Positions 40,001 to 48,557 of a stretch of DNA of 64,000 nucleotides are shown one piece after another (within the stretch, counting starts at the first letter, position 1; every line of letters begins with the position of its first letter). The stretch lies in assembly GCF_036311985.1 (NCBI RefSeq), contig NZ_JAZDCJ010000036.1; one strand, written 5' to 3'. The notes under the pieces are model-generated. The model searched no databases. It worked only from the letters and a program-made list of their open reading frames with translations, and had not been told where the DNA came from. The translations under genes and the position numbers were made by a program. Origin of the DNA: JAZDCJ01 sp036311985 (GTDB lineage Bacteria; Actinomycetota; Actinomycetes; Actinomycetales; Micrococcaceae).

Positions 40001-41650
40001 CTACTTCCGCTCGGTCCAGGTCTCGTAGAAGTGCGGGCGCGCCTCGGAGCTGAACGTCAGCTCGTGGACGGTGGATGCCACGCCGAACACCTGCGTGTCG
40101 TTGATGATCGGCAGGGCGTAGGCCTGCTCGACGATGCGCTCCTGGATGTCCGCGATGACCTCCTCGCGCTCCTCGACGCCCGGGGCGGTCAACTGCGCGG
40201 CGAGCAGCGCGTCGAGCTCGGCATCCGGCTCCTGGAAGGCAAAGGAGTTCGAGCCGCCGCTGCTGTAGCCGATGCTCAGCCGCGTCGTGTCCGCCTCGGG
40301 CCAGCCGTTGCGCAGCGCGCCGACGTTCGGGTCCGAGTAGACGGAGGAGTAGTTGGCGTAGTCGGTCTCCTTGATGTCCAGGTTCACGCCGATCGCCTTG
40401 AGCTGCCACTGCACGAGCTGGAAGAGCGGCTTGGCCGTGGAGTCGTAGACGTCGACGTAGGTGAGGATCCGCAGCTGCTCGCCGTCCTTGGTCCGGTAGC
40501 CGTCGGCGTCGCGCTCCGTCCACCCCGCGTCGTCGAGCAGCGCGTTGGACCTCTCGGCGTCGTACTCGAACAGCTCGGAGACGTCCTTGTACCCGACGGA
40601 TCCCGGCGTGATGATGCTCGTGGCCGCGGACCAGTTCTCCGTGTAGAGGTCGTCGATGATCTGCTGACGGTCGATCCCGTGCTGCAGCGCCTGGCGCACC
40701 CTGACGTCGTCGAGGAACGGGGCGGACTGCTTCAGGTCCCACACGTTCGCGTTGCCCACGCCCTGCCGGGCGACGACCTCGAAGCCGGCGTCCGTGAGGG
40801 TCTTCTCCTCGCTGGGCTGGATGTAGCGGATGACGTCGGCTTCGCCGGCGCGCAGCGATCCGAGCCGGACGCTGTCCTCCGTCACGGGGATGATCGTGAC
40901 CTTCTCCAGGTACGCCTCGCCCTGATTGGCGAGGCCCTGCGGCGCCCAGGCGTAGCCCTCGCGCCGGGTCAGGACGATCTCCTCGCCGTACTTCTCCGAT
41001 TCGACGACGAACGGTCCCGAGCCGATGATGCCGCTGAGCTGCTGCTGGGTCTCGATCGGGGCCTCGATGGTCTCGTCCGCGACGATCGCGGAGCGCCAGA
41101 AGGACAGGATGGCCAGGAACGCCGTGCTCGGGTGCTCGAGCTGGACGGTGACCGTCTGCGCGGCGTCGTCCGCCGCGATGCCGGCGATGCGGGGGAACCA
41201 GTTGTTGGCCGGGATCCCCTTGGCCTCGTCCCCGGTGATCTGCCACTCGAGGTTGCGCTTGACGGCCTGGGCGTCGAGGGCCTGACCGTTGCTGAAGCTC
41301 ACTCCGTCGCGGATCGTGAAGACGTAGCTCAGCCCGTCGTCGCTGACGCTCCACTCCTGCGCGAGCCACGGTTTGATCTCCTGTGTGGCGGGATCGCGGT
41401 AGACCAGGCGGTCGGCGATGTTCTCGATGTACGCGGAGTCCTGCCACGTGCCGCTGGACTGCAGCTGCGTGTTCCGGGACAGCTCGGCGTCGAGGTAGAC
41501 GATCTCGCCGCCGTGCTTGTCCCGGCTCCCCGCGGCAGCCGATCCGCCGGCGTCGGCGGGGCCGCCGCAGGCCGTGAGCGCCAGGGCCAGGGCGGCGACG
41601 AGCGACGTCGCGGCGGTGGTGCGGGTGATGGCGGTCGTGAAGGTGCCCAT
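40001..41650 (-). CDS. ABC substrate-binding lipoprotein, family 5 (cluster 1)
   Basis: A 549-residue extracellular lipoprotein that feeds the DppBC-like permeases. The signal peptide has LVAALALALTACGG with lipobox LTAC (Cys ~28). The SBP_bac_5 pattern is clear: LAQEWSVSDDGLSYVFTIRD followed by GVSFSNGQALDAQAVKRNLE, IIGSGPFVVESEKYGEEIVL and VRQALQHGIDRQQIIDDLYT. Ligands of this family include peptides, nickel, opines and sulfur compounds; here the flavin enzymes downstream hint at an organosulfur or amine ligand. ATG 41650 is preceded by GAGGACGAGGACC. It is the first gene of the operon. Confidence 0.93.
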   Translation of the reverse strand: MGTFTTAITRTTAATSLVAALALALTACGGPADAGGSAAAGSRDKHGGEIVYLDAELSRNTQLQSSGTWQDSAYIENIADRLVYRDPATQEIKPWLAQEWSVSDDGLSYVFTIRDGVSFSNGQALDAQAVKRNLEWQITGDEAKGIPANNWFPRIAGIAADDAAQTVTVQLEHPSTAFLAILSFWRSAIVADETIEAPIETQQQLSGIIGSGPFVVESEKYGEEIVLTRREGYAWAPQGLANQGEAYLEKVTIIPVTEDSVRLGSLRAGEADVIRYIQPSEEKTLTDAGFEVVARQGVGNANVWDLKQSAPFLDDVRVRQALQHGIDRQQIIDDLYTENWSAATSIITPGSVGYKDVSELFEYDAERSNALLDDAGWTERDADGYRTKDGEQLRILTYVDVYDSTAKPLFQLVQWQLKAIGVNLDIKETDYANYSSVYSDPNVGALRNGWPEADTTRLSIGYSSGGSNSFAFQEPDAELDALLAAQLTAPGVEEREEVIADIQERIVEQAYALPIINDTQVFGVASTVHELTFSSEARPHFYETWTERK

Positions 41651-42023
41651 GGTCCTCGTCCTCGGTGGTCTCTTCCCCGCAGAAACGCTCTGGCGGGTGT
41701 CCAACCACTGTGGACGGAAGGGCCGGGCGCGGCCGAGGGCGCTAACGACGACGACGCCGCATGGAGCTGCGTGACGCGGCGGGCCCGGAGACCGCTCCAT
41801 CCGGGGACATGCGGGGTCATCCGGCGTCACGGGCCGGAACCGGGCTTAACCCTCGCCCGGCCGATGCCGGGCCCCGCGGCGCTCCAGGCATCGCCCCGCG
41901 GGACGGCCCCGCCCGGGCTGCCGGAGGACTTCCCGTTTCTTCCGGGCCGGGCCCGGCGTGTCGGCCCGACACGCCGGGTCCAGCACGGCCGCGGGGCCGG
42001 GAAATGGGGAGCTTGTCAGGCGG
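41651..42023. other. gap before cluster 1, promoter region and repeat
   Basis: This 373-bp gap holds the leader and presumed promoter of cluster 1 and the family B element (41928-42013). A weak dyad GTCCA-N7-TGGAC (41699-41715) about 50 bp before the binding-protein start could be a regulator site. I find no gene and no convincing -35/-10 pair. Confidence 0.5.
41928..42013 (-). repeat. ~86-bp inverted-repeat element, family B, copy 2
   Basis: It shares with copy 1 the centre CCCGGCGTGTCGG...CGACACGCCGGGT and the following CACGG-CGCGG-GCCG. The outer arms ACTTCCCGTTTCT and GGAAATGGGGAGCT are more degenerate. It ends 10 bases after the stop of the leftward VOC gene. Confidence 0.7.
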
Positions 42024-42389
42024 TCAGCCCCAGCAGAGGCAGAAGGGGTGGCCGGCCGGGTCGGCGTAGACCTGGAAGCCCTCGGGGGCCGCGGGGTCTT
42101 CGGCCTGCCTGAGCAGCCGCGCGCCGAGCGCCAGGGCCTCCTCGTGGGCGGGCGCGAGCTCCTCGACGTACAGGTCCAGGTGCAGCTGCTGCGGCGAGCC
42201 GTCGGGCCAGTCCGGCGGCTCCAGCCCCGGGGCCAGCTGGAAGCCGAGCCGGGAACGGCCGTCGACGAGCACGGTGTGCCAGTCCTCGTCGCCGGCCTCC
42301 ACGGTGCCGCCGAGCATCGCGGCCCAGAAGGCGCTGGAGGCGGCCAGGTCGGGGGTGTCGAACACGGTGATGTGGTGAAGGATCCTCAT
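42024..42389 (-). CDS. VOC family (glyoxalase-like) protein
   Basis: A 121-residue single VOC module: MRILHHITVFDTPDLAASSA followed by FWAAMLGG, HTVLVDGRSRLGFQLAPGLE, QQLHLDLYVEEL and the end VYADPAGHPFCLCWG. The ADPAGHPFCL ending places it in the same actinobacterial subgroup as the duplicated protein at 20736-21473. Substrate unknown. ATG 42389. It lies behind the CitAB operon but is separated from it by a truncated repeat, so is probably a separate unit. Confidence 0.83.
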   Translation of the reverse strand: MRILHHITVFDTPDLAASSAFWAAMLGGTVEAGDEDWHTVLVDGRSRLGFQLAPGLEPPDWPDGSPQQLHLDLYVEELAPAHEEALALGARLLRQAEDPAAPEGFQVYADPAGHPFCLCWG

Positions 42390-42430
42390 GCCCGCATCCT
42401 CCTCCGCGGCGCCGCCGCTGTGAAGGGTCC

Positions 42431-42457
42431 GGCCGCGGCGCCGAGAAGTGGGCAGTT
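42431..42457 (-). repeat. half of a family B element
   Basis: GCGGCGCCGAGAAGTGGGCA matches the right arm of copy 1 (GCGGCGCCGAGAAGTGGGAA). It starts 7 bases after the stop of the response-regulator gene. No left arm or central hairpin is seen. Confidence 0.6.
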
Positions 42458-42464
42458 TGAGGGG

Positions 42465-43202
42465 TCAGCCGCGCCCGGTCCAGCGATAGCGGTGCTCGGG
42501 CCGGCCGGCCGAACCGTAGCGGGGACGCAGCTCGGCCAGGCCGCGCTCGGCCATGAGGTCCAGGTAGCGGCGCGCGCTGACGCGGGAGATCCCGCACCGC
42601 TCGGCGACCTCCTGGGCGGAGAGGTCCGCCCCTGCTCCGCGGAGCGCGCCCGAGACGAGGTCGAGCGTCGGGCGGGCGTAGCCCTTCGGCAGCGGCGACG
42701 GCGCGCCCGCCACGGGAACCGTCGACGCGGGGACCGCCCCGGACTGCGGCCCCGCAGGCGTCCCCCTCCCGGCCCCGAGCATGCGGTCGATCTGCGCCTG
42801 GCCCAGCGCCCCGGCGTCGTCCCGCCCCGCCGCCTCGCGCACGGCGCGGAACGACTCGAGCCGGCGCTTGAAGTCGCCCATCGTGAACGGCTTGACGAGG
42901 TAGTCGTCGATCCCGCGGCCGATCGCGGCGCCGACCGTGTCCCGGTCGCTCGCGGCCGTGATCATGATGACGCCCGGCGCGTGCCCGGCGGCCCGGAGCC
43001 CGGCCAGCACCTCGAGACCGCCGAGGTCCGGCAAGTGCACGTCGAGCAGGACGAGGTCCACGGCCCGGGACTCGAGAAACGGCAGCACCTCGGCGCCGCG
43101 GTCCACGGTCCCGGCCACCTCGAAGCCGTCGATCGCCTCCACGAAGAGACGGTGCATGAGCACGACGTCCGGGTCGTCGTCGACGATGAGCGTGCGGATC
43201 AT
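42465..43202 (-). CDS. response regulator, CitB/DcuR family
   Basis: A 245-residue regulator. The receiver domain (1-~125) has the acidic pocket VDDDPD, the phosphoacceptor Asp in VDLVLLDVHLPDLGG and the Lys in IDDYLVKPFTMGDFKRRLES. The C-terminal DNA-binding domain has LSAQEVAERCGISRVSARRY followed by LDLMAERGLAE, the CitB/DcuR winged-helix pattern. The linker (~150-185) is Pro/Ala-rich. ATG 43202 overlaps the histidine-kinase stop by 4 bases. With the kinase it should control the divergent tctCBA genes in response to a tri- or dicarboxylate. Confidence 0.92.
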   Translation of the reverse strand: MIRTLIVDDDPDVVLMHRLFVEAIDGFEVAGTVDRGAEVLPFLESRAVDLVLLDVHLPDLGGLEVLAGLRAAGHAPGVIMITAASDRDTVGAAIGRGIDDYLVKPFTMGDFKRRLESFRAVREAAGRDDAGALGQAQIDRMLGAGRGTPAGPQSGAVPASTVPVAGAPSPLPKGYARPTLDLVSGALRGAGADLSAQEVAERCGISRVSARRYLDLMAERGLAELRPRYGSAGRPEHRYRWTGRG

Positions 43203-44788
43203 GCCGCCCCTCCCCACGCCGCGCCGATCCTGGCCCCGCCGAGCGTCGAGGACGCGACCTCGACCGTGCCGCCGCGGCGCGCGATGATGCGGTCCACGAG
43301 CGCGAGCCCGACCCCGCGGGGCGCCCCGGTCCCCGCCTCGGCCCCCTTGCTCGAGTAGCCGCGCTGGAAGATCCGCGCCTCGTGGCCCGGCGCGATGCCC
43401 GGACCGGAGTCCTCGACGGCGACGCGCACGCCCGCGGTGCCGGCCTCGATGAGCGCGCGGACGGTGCCGCCGTCACCCGCCGCCTCGATCGCGTTGCTGA
43501 GGAGGTTCGCGGCGACGGTGAGGACGTCGTCGTCCGCCGACCATCCCTCGGCGGTGTACGACGCCGGATCCACCTCGAGCGCGACGCCCGCCTCGCGTGC
43601 CACCGCGGCCTGGGCGCCGAGGAGCCCGGACAGCGCGGGATCGGCGAGTCCGTGCGCGGCCGAGGGGTCGAGCGCCCCGGAGATGCGGCGCACGTAGTCC
43701 TCCGCCGCCCCCGGCGCGCCGGCCGAGAGGTACCCGGCGATGACATGGAGGCGGTTCGCGAACTCGTGGGTCTGCGAGCGCAGGGCGTCGGCGAGGCCTC
43801 GTTGGCCCTCGAGCTCGCGCAGCGTCGCCTCGAGCTCGGTGCGGTCCCGCAGGGTGAGCGTGCGGCCGCGGGAGACGCCGGCGGACACGGCCTCCCGCCG
43901 CGTGGCGAGCAGCACGCGCTCGCCGGAGAGCACGTACTGGGCGCTCTCCGCGGCGGACCCCTCGCTGTCCAGGAGCCCGAGGACGTGCGGGTCCAGGACG
44001 TCCGCGGCGGGGCGGCCGGCGTCCTCCTGGCGGATCCCGAGCAGGCGGGCGGCCTCGGCGTTGACGAGGCTGAGCCGGCCGGTCGAGTCGACGCCGAGCA
44101 CGCCCTCGGTCACGCTGAACAGGACGGCCTGCTGGGACTGGACGAGCGAGGCGACGTCCTCCGGCTCCACCCCGTAGATCCGCCGGCGCACGGTGCGCGA
44201 GGCCCACGTCGCGGCGACGGTGCCGATCGCCGCGGCGCCGAGGATCCAGGGTGCGACGTCGGCGACGACGCCGAGCAGCTCGGCGCGGATCTTGGACTGC
44301 AGGATGCCGACGGAGACGGTGCCCACGACGCGGCCGTCGCGCAGCACGGGCTCCTTGGCGCGCAGCGTCACCCCGAGCGTGCCCATCTCGGTGCCGCGGA
44401 AGGACTCCCCGGCGAGGATCGGGCCGTGGTCCGTGGAGACGGGTTCGCCGACCTCGTCCGGGTCCGGGTGGGCGACGCGCAGGCCCTGCGGATCCACGAC
44501 GACGACGAAGTCGACGCCGGACGCGGCCTGGGCGAGCGACGCGACGGGCCCGATGGCGTCCTCGGCGTCGGGCTGGTCGACGTGCTGCCGCACGACGTCC
44601 TGGGCGGCGAGCTGCAGGGCGACCGTCTCCACGGTGTCGAGGGCCGTCTCCTGGGTGCGGCGGTCCTCGAAGAGCACGACGGCGGTCGCGGCGACGGTGA
44701 CGATCCCGAGGACGATCAGCAACTGCAGGGCGAGCAGGCGGGTCCGGAGCCCGGTCCGTCGGCGGTCCCGGCGCGCGGTGCTGCCCAT
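43199..44788 (-). CDS. sensor histidine kinase, CitA/DcuS family
   Basis: A 529-residue membrane kinase. Helix 1 (LALQLLIVLGIVTVAATAVV) is followed by a periplasmic single-Cache/CitA-type sensor (~50-175: LAQAASGVDFVVVVDPQGLR, SFRGTEMGTLGVTLRAKEPV) and helix 2 (VAPWILGAAAIGTVAATWAS). A PAS domain follows (~225-290: SVTEGVLGVDSTGRLSLVNA). The family H-box is LRSQTHEFANRLHVIAGYLS with the phospho-His in THEF. ATPase motifs are NLLSNAIEAA (N box), VEDSGPGIAP (G1) and GVGLALVDRI (G2). It likely senses citrate or a related acid. Start 44788. Confidence 0.93.
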   Translation of the reverse strand: MGSTARRDRRRTGLRTRLLALQLLIVLGIVTVAATAVVLFEDRRTQETALDTVETVALQLAAQDVVRQHVDQPDAEDAIGPVASLAQAASGVDFVVVVDPQGLRVAHPDPDEVGEPVSTDHGPILAGESFRGTEMGTLGVTLRAKEPVLRDGRVVGTVSVGILQSKIRAELLGVVADVAPWILGAAAIGTVAATWASRTVRRRIYGVEPEDVASLVQSQQAVLFSVTEGVLGVDSTGRLSLVNAEAARLLGIRQEDAGRPAADVLDPHVLGLLDSEGSAAESAQYVLSGERVLLATRREAVSAGVSRGRTLTLRDRTELEATLRELEGQRGLADALRSQTHEFANRLHVIAGYLSAGAPGAAEDYVRRISGALDPSAAHGLADPALSGLLGAQAAVAREAGVALEVDPASYTAEGWSADDDVLTVAANLLSNAIEAAGDGGTVRALIEAGTAGVRVAVEDSGPGIAPGHEARIFQRGYSSKGAEAGTGAPRGVGLALVDRIIARRGGTVEVASSTLGGARIGAAWGGAA

Positions 44789-44857
44789 GCGTGCCGCCTC
44801 CTGGATCCGTTGACTTTATTTTCCTTATGCCCCTTATGAACCAAAGCCCATTCTAGC

Positions 44858-44873
44858 TGTGCCTGAGATCACA
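44858..44873 (+). promoter_or_regulatory. CRP/GlxR-type binding site
   Basis: TGTGCCTGAGATCACA matches TGTGA-N6-TCACA at 9 of 10 fixed positions. It lies in the 150-bp gap between divergent citAB and tctCBA, 66 bases before the tctC start, and suggests cAMP-linked control of tricarboxylate uptake. Confidence 0.55.
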
Positions 44874-44938
44874 TTCCTGCCATCGTGGGGGCCTGGGACG
44901 GCCGCTGGAGCCCGCCCCCTACACCGAGAACACTACGG

Positions 44939-45922
44939 ATGACAATGAAGCAGAGCACACTCAAGAAGGCCCTCTACGGCGGCGTCGTGGCCGTCGTGAC
45001 GGCGCTTGCCGTGGTCAATGCCGCCTCCAGCGGGGGCGAGGCGACCGCCCGGTCGAAGCTGACACTCATGGCACCGGCCGCCCCGGGCGGCGGCTGGGAC
45101 GGCTTCGCCCGCGAAGGACAGCAGGCGCTCAAGTCGGAGGGCATCGTCAACAACGCCCAGGTCGTCAACGTCCCTGGAGCCGGCGGGACGATCGGACTCA
45201 GCCAGTTCGTCCAGATGCCGGGGCGCCACGACATGCTCATGGCCACCGGTGCCGCCATGGTCGGCGCGGTCTCCCTGTCCAAGTCGGACGCGGACTTCAC
45301 GTCCGTGGAGATGATCGCCCGCGTCGCCGACGACTACTCGGTCCTCGTGGTCCCGGCGAACTCGCCCTACGAGACGCTGGGGCAGTTCGTCGAGGACTGG
45401 AAGGCCGATCCGGGGGGCACGTCGATCGCCGGCGGTTCCCTCGGCTCGATCGACCACCTCATCACGGGCCTCGTGGCGGAGGAGATCGGGATCGACCCGG
45501 CGAAGGCCAACTACATCGCCTACTCGGGCGACGCCATCGCGGCGATCCTCTCCGGGACCACCGACGCCGGCATCACCGGCTACAACGAGGTCTCCGACCT
45601 GATCGAGGCCGGCCAGTTGCGCGCCCTCGCCGTCTCCTCAGAGGAGCGCCTGCCCGGGGCCGACGTCCCGACCTTCATCGAGCAGGGCGTCGACGCCTAC
45701 ATGGCCAACTGGCGCGGCTACGCGGCCGCCCCCGGGGTCACCCAGGAGCAGAAGCAGGAGTTCGTGGACATCGTCACCGAGCTCCGCGACACCGAACACT
45801 GGCAGTCCGCGCTCGAGCGCAACCGCTGGGTGGACAACTTCATGACGGGCGAGGAGTTCGAGGCGTTCATCGCCGAGGAGCTCGCCCGCACCAGCGACAT
45901 CGTGGAAGGACTGGGGCTGTGA
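44939..45922 (+). CDS. tctC: tripartite tricarboxylate transporter, binding protein TctC
   Basis: A 327-residue extracytoplasmic binding protein of the TTT (Bug/TctC) family. An N-terminal export segment (LYGGVVAVVTALAVVNAASS) is followed by the family core: LTLMAPAAPGGGWDGFAREG, VVNVPGAGGTIGLSQFVQMP, GSLGSIDHLITGLVAEEIGI and YIAYSGDAIAAILSGTTDAG, ending EFEAFIAEELARTSDIVEGL. No lipobox Cys, so it is either secreted or anchored by an uncleaved segment. ATG 44939 and ATG 44945 are both possible. It is the first gene of tctCBA and overlaps tctB by 4 bases (GTGA). Confidence 0.92.
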   Translation: MTMKQSTLKKALYGGVVAVVTALAVVNAASSGGEATARSKLTLMAPAAPGGGWDGFAREGQQALKSEGIVNNAQVVNVPGAGGTIGLSQFVQMPGRHDMLMATGAAMVGAVSLSKSDADFTSVEMIARVADDYSVLVVPANSPYETLGQFVEDWKADPGGTSIAGGSLGSIDHLITGLVAEEIGIDPAKANYIAYSGDAIAAILSGTTDAGITGYNEVSDLIEAGQLRALAVSSEERLPGADVPTFIEQGVDAYMANWRGYAAAPGVTQEQKQEFVDIVTELRDTEHWQSALERNRWVDNFMTGEEFEAFIAEELARTSDIVEGLGL

Positions 45923-46533
45923 GCGCCACCGAAACCAATACCGTACGCATCACGGGCTTCTGGTCCGGGCGCAGCGAGCTGATCGTCCCGGCCCTTGTGC
46001 TGGTCCTGGCCGGCTTCCTCACCTACGGGACCGCGACCATGGAGGTCCTCGGCAACAGCGTCCCCGGACCGCAGTTCTTCCCGACCATCGTCTGCGTCCT
46101 GCTCTACGTCGTGGCGTTCGCCCACGCGTTCCAGGTCCTGCGCACGCGCCGCTTCCCCGACGCGGACGACGACGGACGCGGCGCCGAGGTCTCCTCCGAG
46201 ATGCTCTCCGACCTCGGCGACACCGCCGACGGGCGCATCACCACCCGGAGCGGTACCCGGCCCCGCGCCACGGGCCGGCCCCAGGCCTTCTCCGACTGGA
46301 AGACGCTCGGCATGGTGGTCGGCGCCGTCGCGCTGTTCAACCTGATGCTCCCCGTGGCCGGATGGATCCTCGCCGCGACCGTCCTCTTCTGGGTGGTCTG
46401 CCGCGCGCTGGGCTCCAAGCGCCCGCTCTTCGACCTCAGCGTCTCGCTGCTGTTCGCCTCCGCGGTGCAGCTCGCGTTCAACGCCGGGCTGGGTCTGAAC
46501 CTGCCCGCCGGCTTCCTGGAAGGACTGCTCTGA
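45919..46533 (+). CDS. tctB: tripartite tricarboxylate transporter small membrane subunit TctB
   Basis: A 204-residue small membrane subunit with four segments: ELIVPALVLVLAGFLTYGTA, FFPTIVCVLLYVVAFAHAFQ, GMVVGAVALFNLMLPVAGWI and FDLSVSLLFASAVQLAFNAG. The PGPQFFPTIV motif in the first loop is typical of TctB. The ~60-residue cytoplasmic loop is acidic, then Arg-rich. The start is GTG, overlapping the tctC stop. It works with TctA and TctC in Na+- or H+-driven tricarboxylate uptake. Confidence 0.9.
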   Translation: MSATETNTVRITGFWSGRSELIVPALVLVLAGFLTYGTATMEVLGNSVPGPQFFPTIVCVLLYVVAFAHAFQVLRTRRFPDADDDGRGAEVSSEMLSDLGDTADGRITTRSGTRPRATGRPQAFSDWKTLGMVVGAVALFNLMLPVAGWILAATVLFWVVCRALGSKRPLFDLSVSLLFASAVQLAFNAGLGLNLPAGFLEGLL

Positions 46534-46534
46534 C

Positions 46535-48082
46535 ATGGAACAGCTGACACTGTTGATGGAGGGCTTCTCCAACGCCCTCACGCCGATGAACCTCCTGTGG
46601 GTCGTCATCGGCGCCGTCCTCGGCACCGCCGTGGGCGTCCTCCCGGGGCTCGGCTCCGCGATGGCCGTGGCGCTGCTGCTGCCCATCACGTTCTCCCTCG
46701 ACCCGACCGCCGCGTTCATCATGTTCGCCGGCGTCTACTACGGCGGCCTGTTCGGCGATTCGACGTCCGGGATCCTCTTGAACACCCCGGGCAACTCCTC
46801 CGCGATCGCCTCGACGTTCGAGGGGCACCGCATGGCCCTCGACGGGCGGGCGGCCAAGGCGCTCGCCACCGCCGCCGTCGGCGCGTTCACGGGCGGCCTG
46901 CTGGCCACGACCGTCGTCGTCTTCTTCGCCCCGACCCTCGTGAGGATGGCGACCGCGTTCGGCCCGGCCGAGTACTTCGCCCTCGCCGTCTTCGCGTTCC
47001 TCGCGATCTCCTCCGTGGTCTCCGAGTCCGTCGTCAAGGGCCTCGTGGCCCTCGGGATCGGCCTCGTGCTGGCCATGGTCGGCGTCGACGGGCCGTCGGG
47101 CACGATCCGCTACACCCTGGGCATGCCGCAGCTCTTCGACGGCCTGTCGATCGTCGTGATCACGGTGGGCCTGCTGGCCCTCGGCGAGGTCTTCCACATC
47201 GCCTCCCGCATCCACCGCGATCCCGAGGCCACGCGCGTGAAGACCAAGGGGCGGCCGCGGCTGAACCTGGCCGACATCAAGAAGGCCCTTCCCGCCTGGC
47301 TGCGCGGTACCGCGTTCGGCGTCCCGTTCGGCGTCATCCCCGCCGGCGGCGCCGAGGTCCCGACGTTCCTCGCCTACGGCACGGAGAAGCGCCTGGCCAA
47401 GCGCCGCGGGGACACCGAGTTCGGCACCACGGGCTCCATCAAGGGCGTTGCCGCCCCGGAGGCCGCGGCCAACGCGACCGCCGGCACCGCGATGGGCGCC
47501 CTCCTGGCCCTCGGCCTGCCGACCTCGGCGACCGCCGCGATCATGCTCGCCGCGTTCCAGCAGTACGGCATGCAGCCGGGTCCGCTGCTCTTCGAGCGCT
47601 CCGGGGCGCTCGTGTGGACGCTGCTCGCCTCGCTCTTCGTGGGCCTCGTGATCCTGGTGGTCCTGAACATGCAGTTCGCGGTCCTGTGGGCCAAGCTGCT
47701 GCTGATCCCCCGCCACTACCTCTACGCGGGCATCGCGGTGCTCTCGGTCCTGGGCGTCTATGCGATCAGCTCCTCGGTCGTGGACCTGTGGATCCTGCTG
47801 GCGATCGGTCTGCTGGGCTTCATGATGCGCCGCTACAAGTTCCCGCTGGCGCCCGTGCTGATCGCCGTGATCCTCGGCCCCTTGGCGGAGACGGAGCTGC
47901 GCCGCGCGCTCACGGTCTCGGAGGGCGACCTGTCCATCCTCGTCGACAGCCCCGTGACGATCACCCTCTACGCGGTCCTCGCGATCGCGCTGGCCATCAG
48001 CGCCGTGCAGCACTTGCGGCACCGCGCCCGGTCCCGCTCCTCGGCCGTCAAGCTCGACGACGACGAGCTGGTCGGCGCCTGA
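46535..48082 (+). CDS. tctA: tripartite tricarboxylate transporter large permease TctA
   Basis: A 515-residue large permease with about 12 segments. The conserved family block is GTAVGVLPGLGSAMAVALLL, then FAGVYYGGLFGDSTSGILLN followed by TPGNSSAIASTFEGHRMALD. The second copy of the signature is in GVIPAGGAEVPTFLAYGTEK and KGVAAPEAAANATAGTAMGA. Length and motif order are standard. It begins one base after the tctB stop. A 70-bp perfect-stem hairpin follows 15 bases after the stop and probably terminates the operon. Confidence 0.95.
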   Translation: MEQLTLLMEGFSNALTPMNLLWVVIGAVLGTAVGVLPGLGSAMAVALLLPITFSLDPTAAFIMFAGVYYGGLFGDSTSGILLNTPGNSSAIASTFEGHRMALDGRAAKALATAAVGAFTGGLLATTVVVFFAPTLVRMATAFGPAEYFALAVFAFLAISSVVSESVVKGLVALGIGLVLAMVGVDGPSGTIRYTLGMPQLFDGLSIVVITVGLLALGEVFHIASRIHRDPEATRVKTKGRPRLNLADIKKALPAWLRGTAFGVPFGVIPAGGAEVPTFLAYGTEKRLAKRRGDTEFGTTGSIKGVAAPEAAANATAGTAMGALLALGLPTSATAAIMLAAFQQYGMQPGPLLFERSGALVWTLLASLFVGLVILVVLNMQFAVLWAKLLLIPRHYLYAGIAVLSVLGVYAISSSVVDLWILLAIGLLGFMMRRYKFPLAPVLIAVILGPLAETELRRALTVSEGDLSILVDSPVTITLYAVLAIALAISAVQHLRHRARSRSSAVKLDDDELVGA

Positions 48083-48097
48083 CGTCGATCCGACCCG

Positions 48098-48167
48098 GCG
48101 ACCATGGACGCTTTCACCGGGGCATGACGGTTTATCGTCATCGCCCAGTGAAAGCGTCCATGGTCGC
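48098..48167. terminator. 70-bp long-stem inverted repeat (family D), bidirectional terminator
   Basis: GCGACCATGGACGCTTTCAC (48098-48117) pairs perfectly with 48148-48167, and the stem continues with few mismatches to a small loop (GGTTTAT). It lies between convergent tctA and the DUF4287 gene. Confidence 0.7.
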
Positions 48168-48197
48168 TCTCCGCACGGCCGGACGCGTCTGACAGGT

Positions 48198-48410
48198 CTA
48201 GCCGCCGAGGCGTTCGGACCCGTAGACGGCCACGATCGCGTTGGCGTGGCCGTGCCCCAGGCCGTGCTCGGCCTTGAGCCAGTTGACCTGCTCGAGGTGC
48301 TTGCGGTCCTTGACCGCCTCCAGCAGGTCCATCCAGTGCTCCACGGGCTGGCCGTACTTGGCTTCGATGGACGGGAAGTAGGACCGGGGGCCCTTCACGG
48401 TTTCGCTCAC
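48198..48410 (-). CDS. DUF4287 family small protein
   Basis: A 70-residue protein of the DUF4287 type: SETVKGPRSYFPSIEAKYGQ then PVEHWMDLLEAV, VNWLKAEHGLGHGHANAIVA. The WxxLLxxx...WLKxEHGLGHGHANAIV pattern is characteristic. It is a small helical cytoplasmic protein of unknown role, in other genomes sometimes fused to START/AHSA1-like proteins. GTG 48410 is chosen to give the usual SETVKGP start; GTG 48416 is an alternative two codons upstream. Confidence 0.85.
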   Translation of the reverse strand: MSETVKGPRSYFPSIEAKYGQPVEHWMDLLEAVKDRKHLEQVNWLKAEHGLGHGHANAIVAVYGSERLGG

Positions 48411-48557
48411 GCGCACAGTCAAGCACCGTCGCGGAGGGGCGGCAAGCACGCCGGAGCGGATCGCGGGAGCCCGTCCCGGGGGCGCGTCCGCCTGTGGGGC
48501 ATTGAAGGGCCTCCGCTCGCGCGTGGGAGACCCGGAAGAAAGTTCACCGCGAATTGG

